From Sulfuritalea sp. (GTDB lineage Bacteria > Pseudomonadota > Gammaproteobacteria > Burkholderiales > Rhodocyclaceae): a stretch of 61,810 nt of DNA. Numbering within the stretch: the first letter of the stretch is position 1; each line of letters begins with the position of its first letter. Location of the stretch: the NCBI GenBank assembly GCA_030247575.1, contig JAOTRV010000027.1, positions 1 through 61,810 of the forward strand, given 5' to 3'. The translations under genes and the position numbers were made by a program. This document shows positions 49,163 through 57,417 of the stretch, in pieces. Below the pieces are notes generated by a model that saw only the letters and a list, made by a program, of their open reading frames with translations, was not told where the DNA came from and did no database searches.

Positions 49163-49942
49163 ATGGATCTGGGTATACGCGGGCGCAGCGCGCTGGTGTG
49201 CGCATCGAGCAAGGGGTTGGGTCGCGGCTGCGCGTTTGCGCTGGCGCGCGAAGGCGTCAATATCACGCTGGTGGCACGCGGCGCCGAGGCGCTGGAGAAG
49301 ACCGCCGCCGAAATCCGAGCGGCGACCGGCACCACCGTGCTCACCGTGGCGGCCGACATCGTCACGCCGGCCGGCCGCGCCGCCGCGCTGGCCGCCTGCC
49401 CGCAGCCGGACATCCTGGTCAATAACGCCGGCGGCCCGCCGCCCGGCGATTTCCGCAACTGGTCGCGCGACGACTGGCTCGCCGCGCTCGATGCCAACAT
49501 GCTGGCGCCGATCGAGCTGATCAAGGCCACGGTCGATCACATGATCGCGAAGAAGTTCGGCCGCATCGTGAACATCACCTCGGGCGCGGTCAAGGCGCCG
49601 ATCGACGTGCTGGGCTTGTCCAACGGCGCGCGCTCCGGTCTCACCGGCTTCGTCGCGGGACTCTCGCGCAAGACCGTGGCGCACAACGTCACCATCAACA
49701 ACCTGCTGCCCGGTTTCTTCGACACCGACCGCATCGCCACGGTGATCGGCGGCCAGGCCAGGGCGCGCGGCGTGCCCTACGAACAGGTGCTGGCCGAGCG
49801 CGTGGCGACGATTCCGGCGGGCCGCATCGGCAACCCCGAGGAGTTCGGCGCCGCCTGCGCCTGGCTGTGTTCAGAGCAGGCCGGCTTCATCACCGGGCAG
49901 AACTGGCTGCTCGACGGCGGCGCCTATCCCGGCACCTTCTAG
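49163..49942 (+). CDS. SDR-family oxidoreductase lacking the catalytic Tyr
   Basis: 259 residues. Cofactor motif ALVCASSKGLGRGCA; ILVNNAGGPPPGDF; SITSG-like NITSGAV (Ser present). The usual YxxxK is replaced by SNGARSGLTGF: neither the Tyr nor the Lys is in place. The C-terminus GQNWLLDGGAYPGTF is normal for the family. Relatives are named 3-oxoacyl-ACP reductase, but activity is uncertain here. It follows the hydrolase by 2 bases, so the two form an operon. Confidence 0.85.
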   Translation: MDLGIRGRSALVCASSKGLGRGCAFALAREGVNITLVARGAEALEKTAAEIRAATGTTVLTVAADIVTPAGRAAALAACPQPDILVNNAGGPPPGDFRNWSRDDWLAALDANMLAPIELIKATVDHMIAKKFGRIVNITSGAVKAPIDVLGLSNGARSGLTGFVAGLSRKTVAHNVTINNLLPGFFDTDRIATVIGGQARARGVPYEQVLAERVATIPAGRIGNPEEFGAACAWLCSEQAGFITGQNWLLDGGAYPGTF

Positions 49943-50023
49943 AATTCCCTTAAGCTTGAGCCGGGCGGCGGGACGCGAATCCGCGATTCCGCCCGCCGCC
50001 GAACTGTCTGAAATGGAGTGAAT

Positions 50024-51151
50024 ATGCCTGGCCTGTTGAACAACGTCGATCCGGACGGACTGCTCGAATACTCGGTGGTCTATACCGACCGCGCCCTCAA
50101 CCACATGTCGCAAGTATTCCAGGGCGTGATGCGCGACGTTTCGCGCACCCTGCGCGAGGTCTACGGCGCCAGCGCGGTCGCGGTGGTGCCGGGCGGCGGC
50201 ACCTTTGCCATGGAAGCCGTGGCGCGCCAGTTCGCCGGCGGGCGGCGCTGCCTGGTGCTGCGCAACGGCTGGTTCAGTTTCCGCTGGTCGCAGATTCTCG
50301 ACACGGGCCGGATCGCTGCCGGCACCACGGTGCTCAAGGCGCGCCGCGTCGGCGCGGGCGCGCAGGCGCCCTACGTTCCGGCGCCGATCGACGAGGTGGT
50401 CGCCGCGATCCTGGAACAGCGTCCCGAGGTGGTGTTCGCGCCGCATGTCGAGACAGCATCCGGCATCCTGCTGCCCGACGACTACCTGCGCGCCCTGGCG
50501 GCCGCGGTGCGCCAGGTCGATGGCCTGTTGGTGCTCGACTGCATCGCCTCCGGCGCGCTCTGGGTGGACATGCGCGAAATGGGCATCGACGTCCTGATCA
50601 GCGCGCCGCAGAAAGGCTGGAGCGGGCCATCCTGCGCCGGCCTGGTGATGCTCGGCGAGCGCGCCGCGGCCCGCATCGCCGATACGACCAGCAGCAGCTT
50701 CGCCTGCGACCTGAAGAAGTGGCTGCAGATCATGCAGGCCTACGAAAACGGCGGCCATGCCTATCACGCCACCCTGCCCACCGACGCCCTGCGCCGCGTG
50801 CGCGACGCGATGCGCGACACGCAAGCTCATGGTTTCGAGCTCGCCCGTCGTCAGCAGCGGGAACTCGGCCAGCGCGTGCGCGCACTGCTCGCCGGCCGCG
50901 GCTTTCCCAGCGTTGCGGCGGCCGGATTCGAGGCGCCCGGCGTGGTCGTCAGCTACACCACCGATCCCGAGATCCAGTCGGCGAAGAAGTTCGTCGCCCA
51001 GGGATTGCAGGCGGCGGCCGGCGTGCCGCTGCAATGCGACGAGCCGGCCGATTTCCGCAGTTTCCGCGTCGGGCTCTTCGGCCTCGACAAGCTGGGCAAT
51101 GTCGAGCGCACTGTCGCGACGCTCGAAGGCGTACTGGTTCGCCTGGGCTGA
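50024..51151 (+). CDS. class V aminotransferase (alanine/serine-glyoxylate type)
   Basis: 375 residues from ATG 50024, preceded by GGAG. AVVPGGGTFAMEAVARQF is the N-terminal block; LVLDCIASGALWVDMREMGIDVLISAPQKGW carries the PLP Lys at about residue 197 (SAPQKGW). Members move amino groups between alanine or serine and glyoxylate. The sequence is complete and stands 81 bases after the SDR gene on the same strand. Confidence 0.87.
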   Translation: MPGLLNNVDPDGLLEYSVVYTDRALNHMSQVFQGVMRDVSRTLREVYGASAVAVVPGGGTFAMEAVARQFAGGRRCLVLRNGWFSFRWSQILDTGRIAAGTTVLKARRVGAGAQAPYVPAPIDEVVAAILEQRPEVVFAPHVETASGILLPDDYLRALAAAVRQVDGLLVLDCIASGALWVDMREMGIDVLISAPQKGWSGPSCAGLVMLGERAAARIADTTSSSFACDLKKWLQIMQAYENGGHAYHATLPTDALRRVRDAMRDTQAHGFELARRQQRELGQRVRALLAGRGFPSVAAAGFEAPGVVVSYTTDPEIQSAKKFVAQGLQAAAGVPLQCDEPADFRSFRVGLFGLDKLGNVERTVATLEGVLVRLG

Positions 51152-51192
51152 GGGCTTTCCCGGTCAGGACGCAGGTCTTCGCGTCGGTGACA

Positions 51193-52434
51193 ATGCCTGC
51201 CGCAACGTTCAGTGAGATCGGCCGCCCGTCGCGGCTGCTGCCCGCGCTCGGCTTCGTCCTCACCGGGCTGGCCGGCCGCGCGCTGATCGACAAGCTGCTC
51301 GCGCTGCGCGGCGGCGCCGAACTCGTCGCACACTGGGCGCAGGTGAACAGCCTGGCCGAGATGGTCGCCGGCGTCACGCTGGCCGGCATCGGCATCGGGC
51401 TCACCGGCCGCGTGGCGGGCGTCGCGCCGTGCCACCAGCGTCGACTCCTGGGCGATGCGCTGCGCCTCGGCTTGTTGCTCGCGGGCACCTGCCTTGCCGT
51501 ACTCGCACTGCTGGCTCTGTCCGGGCTGCTGCCCACGCTGCTGCCGCCGCAGCTGGCGCCGCTGGTCTGGCCGGCATTCGCCGCCGGCTGGATCGGCGTT
51601 GCGCCGGGGCTGTTCGTCGCCTGGCTGCTAGGCCGCGCGCGGCCCGGCCGGGCCATCCTGGTCGTGGCCACGCAGTTGTCCGTGCCGCTGCTCGCCTTGT
51701 GGCTGGCGCCGCCGGCGGTCGAACTGTCCGCCCTGCTCGGCGGCCAGGTGCTGTTCGGCACCGCGGCGACGCTGCTGCTGCTTCTCGATGCGCGATCGGC
51801 GAAAGCGCCGCTGCCGGCGGGACACGGCCTGCGCCCCTTCGTCGCGGCCGGCATCGCGATCGGCATCCTGAGTCCGGCCGCGATGGCCATCGCGCGGCTC
51901 GAGATCGCGGCCTCCGCCTCGTGGGAAACGGCGGGCGCGGTGCAGGCACTGTGGCGCACCAGCGAATGGATCACGGCCGTCGCGGCCGGCCTGCTCAATG
52001 CCTATTTTCTGCCCCGACTGGCCGCAGCGAAGCAAGCGCCGGCCTTTGCAGCGGAACTGCGCGCCGCGGCCCGGCAAGTGCTGCGGCCCGCGCTGCTGGC
52101 GCTTTGCGCGCTGTGGCTGCTGCTGCCGCAGGCGCTGGCGCTGCTCTACCGCGAAGGCTTCCCTGTCGGCCGGCTCGACGCCTTGCCCTTCTTCGCCGGC
52201 GATGCCCTGCGCATGCTGTCCTGGATCTTTCTGTTCGGCCTCTTCGCCCGCGGCGCGGGATGGGCCGTGACGGCCGGGGAACTGCTGTCCCTGCCGCTGT
52301 TCGCCGCGCTGCTGATGCTGCTGCCCGGTGCGCTTTCGCTGCCGGCGATCGGGGTGGCGTGGCTGCTGGCCTATGTGGTGTATGCGGGTTTCAATTTCTG
52401 GGCATTGCGGCGGAGTCAGGCGGGGCTGACCTGA
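51193..52434 (+). CDS. multi-pass membrane protein, flippase-like
   Basis: 413 residues from ATG 51193 with about 12 hydrophobic segments spread over the full length. FVLTGLAGRALIDKLLALRGGAELVAHWAQVNSLAEMVAGVT resembles the first helices of polysaccharide exporters of the Wzx/MATE class (blocks AELVAHWAQVNSLAEMVAGV). No sugar-synthesis genes are near, so the cargo is unknown. A weak match to the dispersed motif lies near 51429-51450. Confidence 0.7.
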   Translation: MPAATFSEIGRPSRLLPALGFVLTGLAGRALIDKLLALRGGAELVAHWAQVNSLAEMVAGVTLAGIGIGLTGRVAGVAPCHQRRLLGDALRLGLLLAGTCLAVLALLALSGLLPTLLPPQLAPLVWPAFAAGWIGVAPGLFVAWLLGRARPGRAILVVATQLSVPLLALWLAPPAVELSALLGGQVLFGTAATLLLLLDARSAKAPLPAGHGLRPFVAAGIAIGILSPAAMAIARLEIAASASWETAGAVQALWRTSEWITAVAAGLLNAYFLPRLAAAKQAPAFAAELRAAARQVLRPALLALCALWLLLPQALALLYREGFPVGRLDALPFFAGDALRMLSWIFLFGLFARGAGWAVTAGELLSLPLFAALLMLLPGALSLPAIGVAWLLAYVVYAGFNFWALRRSQAGLT

Positions 52435-52813
52435 TTGTTGTTCGCGCAAGAAAGCAGGCAAACGAGCCTGCGAATCCGGCTCTCCGCCCCGCCTCGGCCT
52501 GAAGCGTCAGGCCGGCCTCGCCATTGATCCGGCATCAGTGAACTTGAAACCACCGGCCAGGCTGAGCCTGTCGAAGCCCTGCGCGCCCTTCGACAAGCTC
52601 AGGGCGAATGCTCAACCAGGTGGCAGCCGGCTCAACACGAGAGGCCCATCGAAGCAGTCGCGCAAACTCATTGCGCTCGGACAACTCCCGGCGAACCCTC
52701 CTCGCTCGGCAGGACAGAGCAGAAGGCGAACCGCTTCGCGCGTTGCTCGCCCTGAAATGTGAAGTGAACCCGACGTCGTATCGCTGCTGCCGGGCGCACG
52801 AGCTTCGAACCAG
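52435..52813. repeat. 379-bp intergenic region with palindromic repeats
   Basis: No gene. An inverted repeat TGAGCCTGTCGAAG / CTTCGACAAGCTCA (one mismatch) lies within 52563-52601; this palindrome is widespread between genes of beta- and gammaproteobacteria. At 52687-52719 a segment CCGGCGAACC..CTCGCTCGGC..CAGAG matches 61541-61572, so part of a larger repeat is present. Confidence 0.7.
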
Positions 52814-53896
52814 CTAGCCAATGCCGGTCGGTGACGAGCCCATGCCCATGTAGCAGGTAGTCCCGTCAGGCGAACAAGCCAGCGGGTAAACGTTCTTTAC
52901 GTTTTCGTTGCGTTCAATATCATCGAGGGACTGGAACACCCTTTCGAAGAGTTTCGCGGCTTCCTTGGAAAGTTTTTTCCCCGGGTCAGCCACAAAGTAT
53001 CGGTGCGCCCCCAGCTTCATTTTCGCCGCGCCTTCGAAGTCGACATACCGACATTTCGGCGCAGGCAGTCTTTCAGAACCCGGGTCGGCACCGAGCTTGA
53101 TGTCCCCGTCAATCACTCGCGCAGCCGCCACCACTGAATCAGCAATCGTATACGTGATGTAAATCTTGCGGACCGGATTCATCTTGCCGACCCATGCGAC
53201 ATGTTTCGCTGCGCCCGTACATCCGGCAATCAACGCAACGTTGTGCGCAACCGCCAGTGATTCACTGGCGCCGTCGTGCTCAATGGCATAGTGCATGAAA
53301 TGGCAGCCCAGGCTATGGACAGCCACTGAAAACGGCTGCTTCATCGTGGCAAGGCGAGCAGACGCCACCAGCCTCAAAAAACGCGCAAGCGATGCGCCGC
53401 TGTGCTGGGCATTTATTTTTGCCTGGGCGTAGCGACGTGCCTTTCTATTGATCCAGCCCTCCTGCAGGTTGTCCTTGGAAACATCTGCCAGTGTTTCGTC
53501 GCAAATATCCGTCTTCGCCTTTGCGGAACTGATGCCCGACAAATCTGTTCCGTCCGGATTGAACCCCTCCGATGTCCACGAGTATCCGATGACCGACACG
53601 CCGTACTGATCTTCGAGTTCCTTGCAGCGCGTAAAGCAGTCGTTCGGTTCATTGTTGTTGCCGTGGATAAAAACCAGGGCCGCCTTGTTCCCGGCGAAGC
53701 AAGCCCTCAACCTGCCCAGAACGTTCTCGTCATCAAGATCGGATTTTGCATTGCTTGTTTTCCACTTGAGCGGCGCAGCACCCGTACTTGATACTTCACA
53801 GCAATTCAGGGTCGGCGCGAAGGGAGCGTACTTTCTCGTGAGCAGTTGTTCATTGGAGAAAGCGCCATCAAATTGACGATTCGTAAATATCAACAT
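52814..53896 (-). CDS. alpha/beta hydrolase-like protein, unknown function
   Basis: 360 residues from ATG 53896, with AGGAG six bases upstream. ALVFIHGNNNEPNDC is an oxyanion strand-loop, and AVHSLGCHFMHYAIEH is a nucleophile elbow (Ser in HSLGC). It recalls DUF900/COG4782 hydrolases. C-terminal part YPLACSPDGTTCYMG has two cysteines. No signal peptide. GC and codon use are lower than in its neighbours, and repeats lie on both sides, so it was probably acquired. A small membrane-protein gene lies upstream on the same strand. Confidence 0.65.
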   Translation of the reverse strand: MLIFTNRQFDGAFSNEQLLTRKYAPFAPTLNCCEVSSTGAAPLKWKTSNAKSDLDDENVLGRLRACFAGNKAALVFIHGNNNEPNDCFTRCKELEDQYGVSVIGYSWTSEGFNPDGTDLSGISSAKAKTDICDETLADVSKDNLQEGWINRKARRYAQAKINAQHSGASLARFLRLVASARLATMKQPFSVAVHSLGCHFMHYAIEHDGASESLAVAHNVALIAGCTGAAKHVAWVGKMNPVRKIYITYTIADSVVAAARVIDGDIKLGADPGSERLPAPKCRYVDFEGAAKMKLGAHRYFVADPGKKLSKEAAKLFERVFQSLDDIERNENVKNVYPLACSPDGTTCYMGMGSSPTGIG

Positions 53897-54000
53897 GTAC
53901 GTCTCCTGGTGGTGTTGAGAGAGGGCGACTTGAAAGTCCAAGGCTTGACATGAACGGCATGCGGTTGCCGGAGACACGGTGCGGCTTCTTCGATGGCGGG

Positions 54001-54399
54001 TCAGTCAGCTGTATTGGCAATGCACATGGCGGCATCCAGCAGCAGAAAAATAACGAGGTAACCGAGCTGCAAATAGGAAGGTGACACAGGCGTCAGGGGG
54101 CCGAACAAGCCCGCCTGCCGATCAGCGAAGGTGCTTGCGAGAAGGTCGGGCGCGAGCATCGACGAACAGGTGAGGACCAATGGCAAACCAGCAACCGCGA
54201 TGACGCGGTGGCTGATGCAGCGAGCCGGGAGAGACAGGGCTGCACAGAGAGTACCGAATGCTGGGCGTGGCGATACGAATGGCGCGCCAGCGAGGGCGAA
54301 TGAGAAGCTGACCCGTGGAAACATCTGCAGTACTCCGGTGCCGACTGCAGCAGCCAGAAAGCCGAAAACGAGGAATGCGGCCGGGAGGTGATGTCTCAT
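54001..54399 (-). CDS. small membrane protein, unknown function
   Basis: 132 residues from ATG 54399. Four hydrophobic stretches (LPAAFLVFGFLAAAVGTGVL; FSFALAGAPF; VIAVAGLPLVLTCSSML; LQLGYLVIFLLLDAAMC). I do not recognise a family. It precedes the hydrolase gene by 104 bases on the same strand and may be its partner. Composition is atypical, so it could also be a chance frame. Confidence 0.4.
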   Translation of the reverse strand: MRHHLPAAFLVFGFLAAAVGTGVLQMFPRVSFSFALAGAPFVSPRPAFGTLCAALSLPARCISHRVIAVAGLPLVLTCSSMLAPDLLASTFADRQAGLFGPLTPVSPSYLQLGYLVIFLLLDAAMCIANTAD

Positions 54400-54959
54400 G
54401 ACGTCCAACGTTATGCGGACATCCGAATACGGAACATCAAAGGCGCCGCCAAGCTGTCAAATCGGGGGTGGGGTCCGCAAGGGCTTGAGTTGTTGGGCAG
54501 GAATATTTCGTGGCTCCCTAATTCTTCCGACGCAAGCACCATGTCGAATCCTCCGAAAATCCTTGCTCAGGTGCACGAGAGGCGGGGGTTGGAACGCGCA
54601 GCATTCGTACTAGGGCGACATATCTGGATTGGATTAGACGCTTAATTTTGTCGCATGACAAGTGGCAGATGCCGCGTTGGGCGATCTACTTTTAATTTGC
54701 CTCCGCCACGGTCGATCATGCGCGACGGCTTTTTCCTCCCGCGCGAACGGGCGAGACTCTGGCGAGCCCTCCGCCCGCAGGGCCGGGGCGAATCCCGACA
54801 TCCCCGACGATAGCTACTGGATTCCCGCTTTAGTTTCGGCATAACCTGAAGGTTAGCCTTCACTGAAACTTCGTTTTCGCGGGAATGCAGGGAGCCAAGA
54901 GTCGGCGCTGCTTCGCTTTGCGTACCTGGTACGCCGCTTTGCCTTGCAGGTAACGGCGA
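54400..54959. other. 560-bp region without a convincing gene
   Basis: AT-richer (54409-54720) than the rest of the window. Short frames on both strands lack ribosome sites and family marks. At 54761-54787 lies a 27-base segment that matches the reverse complement of 61451-61477 at about 25 positions. GCGTACC/GGTACGC forms a small dyad near 54923. Confidence 0.6.
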
Positions 54960-55631
54960 TCAGTCGCCCCCACCCCCGCAACCGCCACCTCCATCACCGC
55001 CACCATCACCTCCGCCATCGCTGTCACCGAAGCCATCGGTGCCGCCATCGACCGAGCTGTCGCTGAAGTCGGTGCCGCAATGCACGTTGCCGCCGGCGTC
55101 GCTGCGCAGCGACTTGCAGTCGGGGGTGTAGACGAAGCCGTCGGCGATGCCGAGCTTGGCGTCGAGCGCGAACAGCAGGGGCAGGCGCAGCGGTTTGGCC
55201 GGGTCGATGTTCTCTTCCTTGCAGGCATGCCACCAGACGCGGCGCAGGCCTTCGTTGTCGCGCTTGTCGGGGCCGAGCACGACGGCCGGCGTGTGGTGAA
55301 GAAATTGCCCGAAGGCGTGCTTGCAGAAATCGTCGTAGGCCTTGGTGTAGAGGATGAATTCGTGCCACAGGTCGTCGACCACTTGCGAGGGCATGGCGAC
55401 GAATTGCCTGCCGGAATGCAGGTAGGCGAGGAAGAACTTGCGCAGGCCGCGCGCGACCAGCATGCAGTCTTTCATTTCGAGTTCCGGCCGGCGCTTGCGC
55501 AGGCGCTCGTACAAGCCCTTGGGCAGTACGTAGTCGCGGATGAATCGGTCGCGGGCAAGTCGCCGGTAGCGTTGCCAGAAGACGATCGCGACGAGGCCGA
55601 GGATGACGGCGAGGATCAGGCCGGGGATCAT
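54960..55631 (-). CDS. glycine-rich domain-containing membrane protein
   Basis: 223 residues. One N-terminal helix (LILAVILGLVAIVFW), then a basic stretch, a domain with VVDDLWHEFILYTKAYDDFC and FLHHTP (conserved His/Glu pattern of GRDP/DUF1399-type proteins), and a C-terminus of Gly/Asp repeats ending CGGGGD. The repeat tail resembles TIGR-type glycine-rich ends in bacterial membrane proteins with domain order TM-GRDP-Gly. The function is unknown. Confidence 0.7.
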   Translation of the reverse strand: MIPGLILAVILGLVAIVFWQRYRRLARDRFIRDYVLPKGLYERLRKRRPELEMKDCMLVARGLRKFFLAYLHSGRQFVAMPSQVVDDLWHEFILYTKAYDDFCKHAFGQFLHHTPAVVLGPDKRDNEGLRRVWWHACKEENIDPAKPLRLPLLFALDAKLGIADGFVYTPDCKSLRSDAGGNVHCGTDFSDSSVDGGTDGFGDSDGGGDGGGDGGGGCGGGGD

Positions 55632-55674
55632 GGTGGAGGCGTCCGTGCCGAAAGGGTGGGAGGAGGAAGCGCGG

Positions 55675-56097
55675 TCAAAACGCGGCCAGCTTGAACTTCA
55701 GGCGCTTCGCGTTCTTCGCCATCACTTCATCGAGCGTGGCCATGCCCTTGGTCTTTACCTCCAGCGCGGCGGCAAGATGCAGCGCATCTCCGGCGCGGAG
55801 GCCCGACGCAACATCAAGCGACAGAATCGCGGCGCGGTGAAACGTGGCCGGCTCCACCGGCAGCAGGTACAGATCGCCGGCGCACATGCGTTCGAACTGT
55901 CGCCATGCCGCTTGCGCATCGGCTTCGCCGATCTGGCCGGTACGCTGTTTGATGGCCAGGGCGCTGGCGAACTCCGACACGCACCAGGCGGCGGAAACTA
56001 GTTCATCGGTGCAGCCGGCATACCAGCGCGAAACATCGGCGCTTTTCGCTTCGCGCGTGTGCAGCGCGACCAGCACGCTGGTATCGACGTACAGCAT
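55675..56097 (-). CDS. vapC: VapC-type PIN-domain toxin
   Basis: 140 residues. MLYVDTSVLVAL holds the first acidic residue, SEFASAL the second, and LRAGDALHLAAAL the third; this is the PIN catalytic pattern. It is predicted to cut tRNA or rRNA. Its ATG overlaps the antitoxin stop (TGATG), so translation is coupled. Confidence 0.88.
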   Translation of the reverse strand: MLYVDTSVLVALHTREAKSADVSRWYAGCTDELVSAAWCVSEFASALAIKQRTGQIGEADAQAAWRQFERMCAGDLYLLPVEPATFHRAAILSLDVASGLRAGDALHLAAALEVKTKGMATLDEVMAKNAKRLKFKLAAF

Positions 56098-56342
56098 CAG
56101 TAACGCGCGCCGCGTCGCAATTCGTCCATCACCGAGGTTCCCATCGGCATGGCATCGCGTGTTTCCGCGAGTTCCTGCGCGAAGGCTTTCCGGTTCCACC
56201 GCGCGGGACGAATGGCGATCCCGCCATCCACGGTCAAGCCGGCCTCCACGCTGTCGCCTTCCTTGATGCCGATACGTCGCGCATAGTCGGCGGGAATGCG
56301 AAGAGCCAGGCTGTTGCCCCAGCGTGCGATATTCAGGTTCAT
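56097..56342 (-). CDS. vapB: VapB-type AbrB/MazE-fold antitoxin
   Basis: 81 residues. MNLNIARWGNSLALRIPADYARRIGIKEGDSVEAGL is a swapped-hairpin AbrB DNA-binding domain (blocks ARWGNSLALRIP, GIKEGDSVE); the C-terminal RNRKAFAQEL-like helix binds the toxin. It represses its own promoter together with VapC. The palindrome 13 bases upstream is the expected binding site. Confidence 0.88.
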   Translation of the reverse strand: MNLNIARWGNSLALRIPADYARRIGIKEGDSVEAGLTVDGGIAIRPARWNRKAFAQELAETRDAMPMGTSVMDELRRGARY

Positions 56343-56354
56343 GATGGAACTCGT

Positions 56355-56380
56355 ATGGATATACAGATATGTATATCCAT
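56355..56380. promoter_or_regulatory. vapBC operator palindrome
   Basis: ATGGATATAC, 6-base spacer, GTATATCCAT: a perfect 10-bp inverted repeat directly upstream of vapB (start 56342). TATA-rich arms overlap the likely -10. Fits autoregulation by the VapB-VapC complex. Confidence 0.75.
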
Positions 56381-56432
56381 TGTAGGCGCATTTTCGAAAC
56401 GCGCAAGCCGGATTTGCCGACCCGGCGGATGA

Positions 56433-57239
56433 TCAGGCGCGCTTCTTCGCCGTTGCCTTGGCGCGGGCCTTGCGCGCCTTTTCCAGTTCGTCGAACAGCG
56501 CGCCGAACTCCTGCGCCAGCTTGTGGCCGCGGTCGAGGTGGATCATGGGCTTGGCCTGCTGGTGCGATTCCTTGATCTTCACCGAGGACGAGAGGAACGA
56601 AGCCAGCACCGGCAGGCCTTCTTCGCGCAGCTCGTCGATGATCCGCTGCGGCAGGCTGGCGCGGGCCTGGAACTGGTTGATGACGATGCCTTCGATTTCA
56701 AGGCCGGCGTTGTGGTCGGCGCGGATTTCGTTGACGTTGTCGAGCAGGCTGTAGAGCGCGCGGCGGGCGAATTCGTCGCAGTCGAAGGGGATCAGGCAGG
56801 CGTCGGCGGCGATCAGCGCGGAGCGCGTGTAGAAGTGCAGCGCGGGCGGTGTGTCGATCCAGATTTCGTCGTAGCCTTCGAGCGAGTCCAGCGCCTCGCG
56901 CAGCTTGTAGATCTTGTAGCGCGATTCGAGCTTGGCCTGCAGTTCTTCCAGTGCCGGGCCGGAAGGCAGGATGGAGAGGTTCTCGAAGGGCGTCGCGGCG
57001 ATGAAGTCTTCGGTCGGCAGCGGGCGCAGCTTGAAGCTCAGCATCTGGTCGAAGAATTCGTTGGCGGTGAGTTCGAGGTCCTTGGCCGCTGCGCCGAGCA
57101 GATACTGCGTGGAATTCGCCTGCGGATCGAGGTCGATCACCAGCGTGCGGGCGCCGCGCGCGGCGGATATGGCGGCGAGATTGCAGGTGATGGTGCTCTT
57201 TCCCACGCCACCCTTCTGGTTGAACACGACGCGCTTCAT
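56433..57239 (-). CDS. ParA-family ATPase, orphan
   Basis: 268 residues from ATG 57239. Deviant Walker A NQKGGVGKST at about 6-15, DLDPQANSTQY, IDTPPALHFYT, and a Lys/Ala-rich end. No parB or parS-like gene is adjacent. ParA proteins of this sort position large complexes, plasmids or chemoreceptor arrays. It lies beside the VapBC module but has its own start region. Confidence 0.85.
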   Translation of the reverse strand: MKRVVFNQKGGVGKSTITCNLAAISAARGARTLVIDLDPQANSTQYLLGAAAKDLELTANEFFDQMLSFKLRPLPTEDFIAATPFENLSILPSGPALEELQAKLESRYKIYKLREALDSLEGYDEIWIDTPPALHFYTRSALIAADACLIPFDCDEFARRALYSLLDNVNEIRADHNAGLEIEGIVINQFQARASLPQRIIDELREEGLPVLASFLSSSVKIKESHQQAKPMIHLDRGHKLAQEFGALFDELEKARKARAKATAKKRA

Positions 57240-57417
57240 GACGGACTCCCGGATTTGGATCCGGAGATTCTGCCACAGCGAATGCTGCATTGCGGCAAAG
57301 CCTGTGGCTGCGGGCGCGGGCGCCGTCCCGCCGGCGTCTACTCGTGGAATTCCCCAATGGCTCGGTTACCCGGAGAGGAATAGAATTTAAGGTTCCCCAG
57401 CAAGACAGGTATCTGCA

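Noticed and set aside
50341-50372. possible reverse motif copy in the aminotransferase gene (RRVGAGAQAP)
   Set aside because: The nucleotide match is weak and the residues are near those usual in the family.
51429-51452. possible motif copy in the flippase-like gene
   Set aside because: AGCGTCGACTCC matches, but the first half is poor (CGCCGTGCCACC); not counted.
54388-54645. small open frames in the low-GC segment
   Set aside because: No ribosome site or recognisable pattern; overlapping frames on both strands are equally long.
54900-54960. split reverse motif (GAGTCGGCGCTG ... AACGGCGATC) with about 40 bases between the halves
   Set aside because: Could be an interrupted copy, but short halves are expected by chance in GC-rich DNA.
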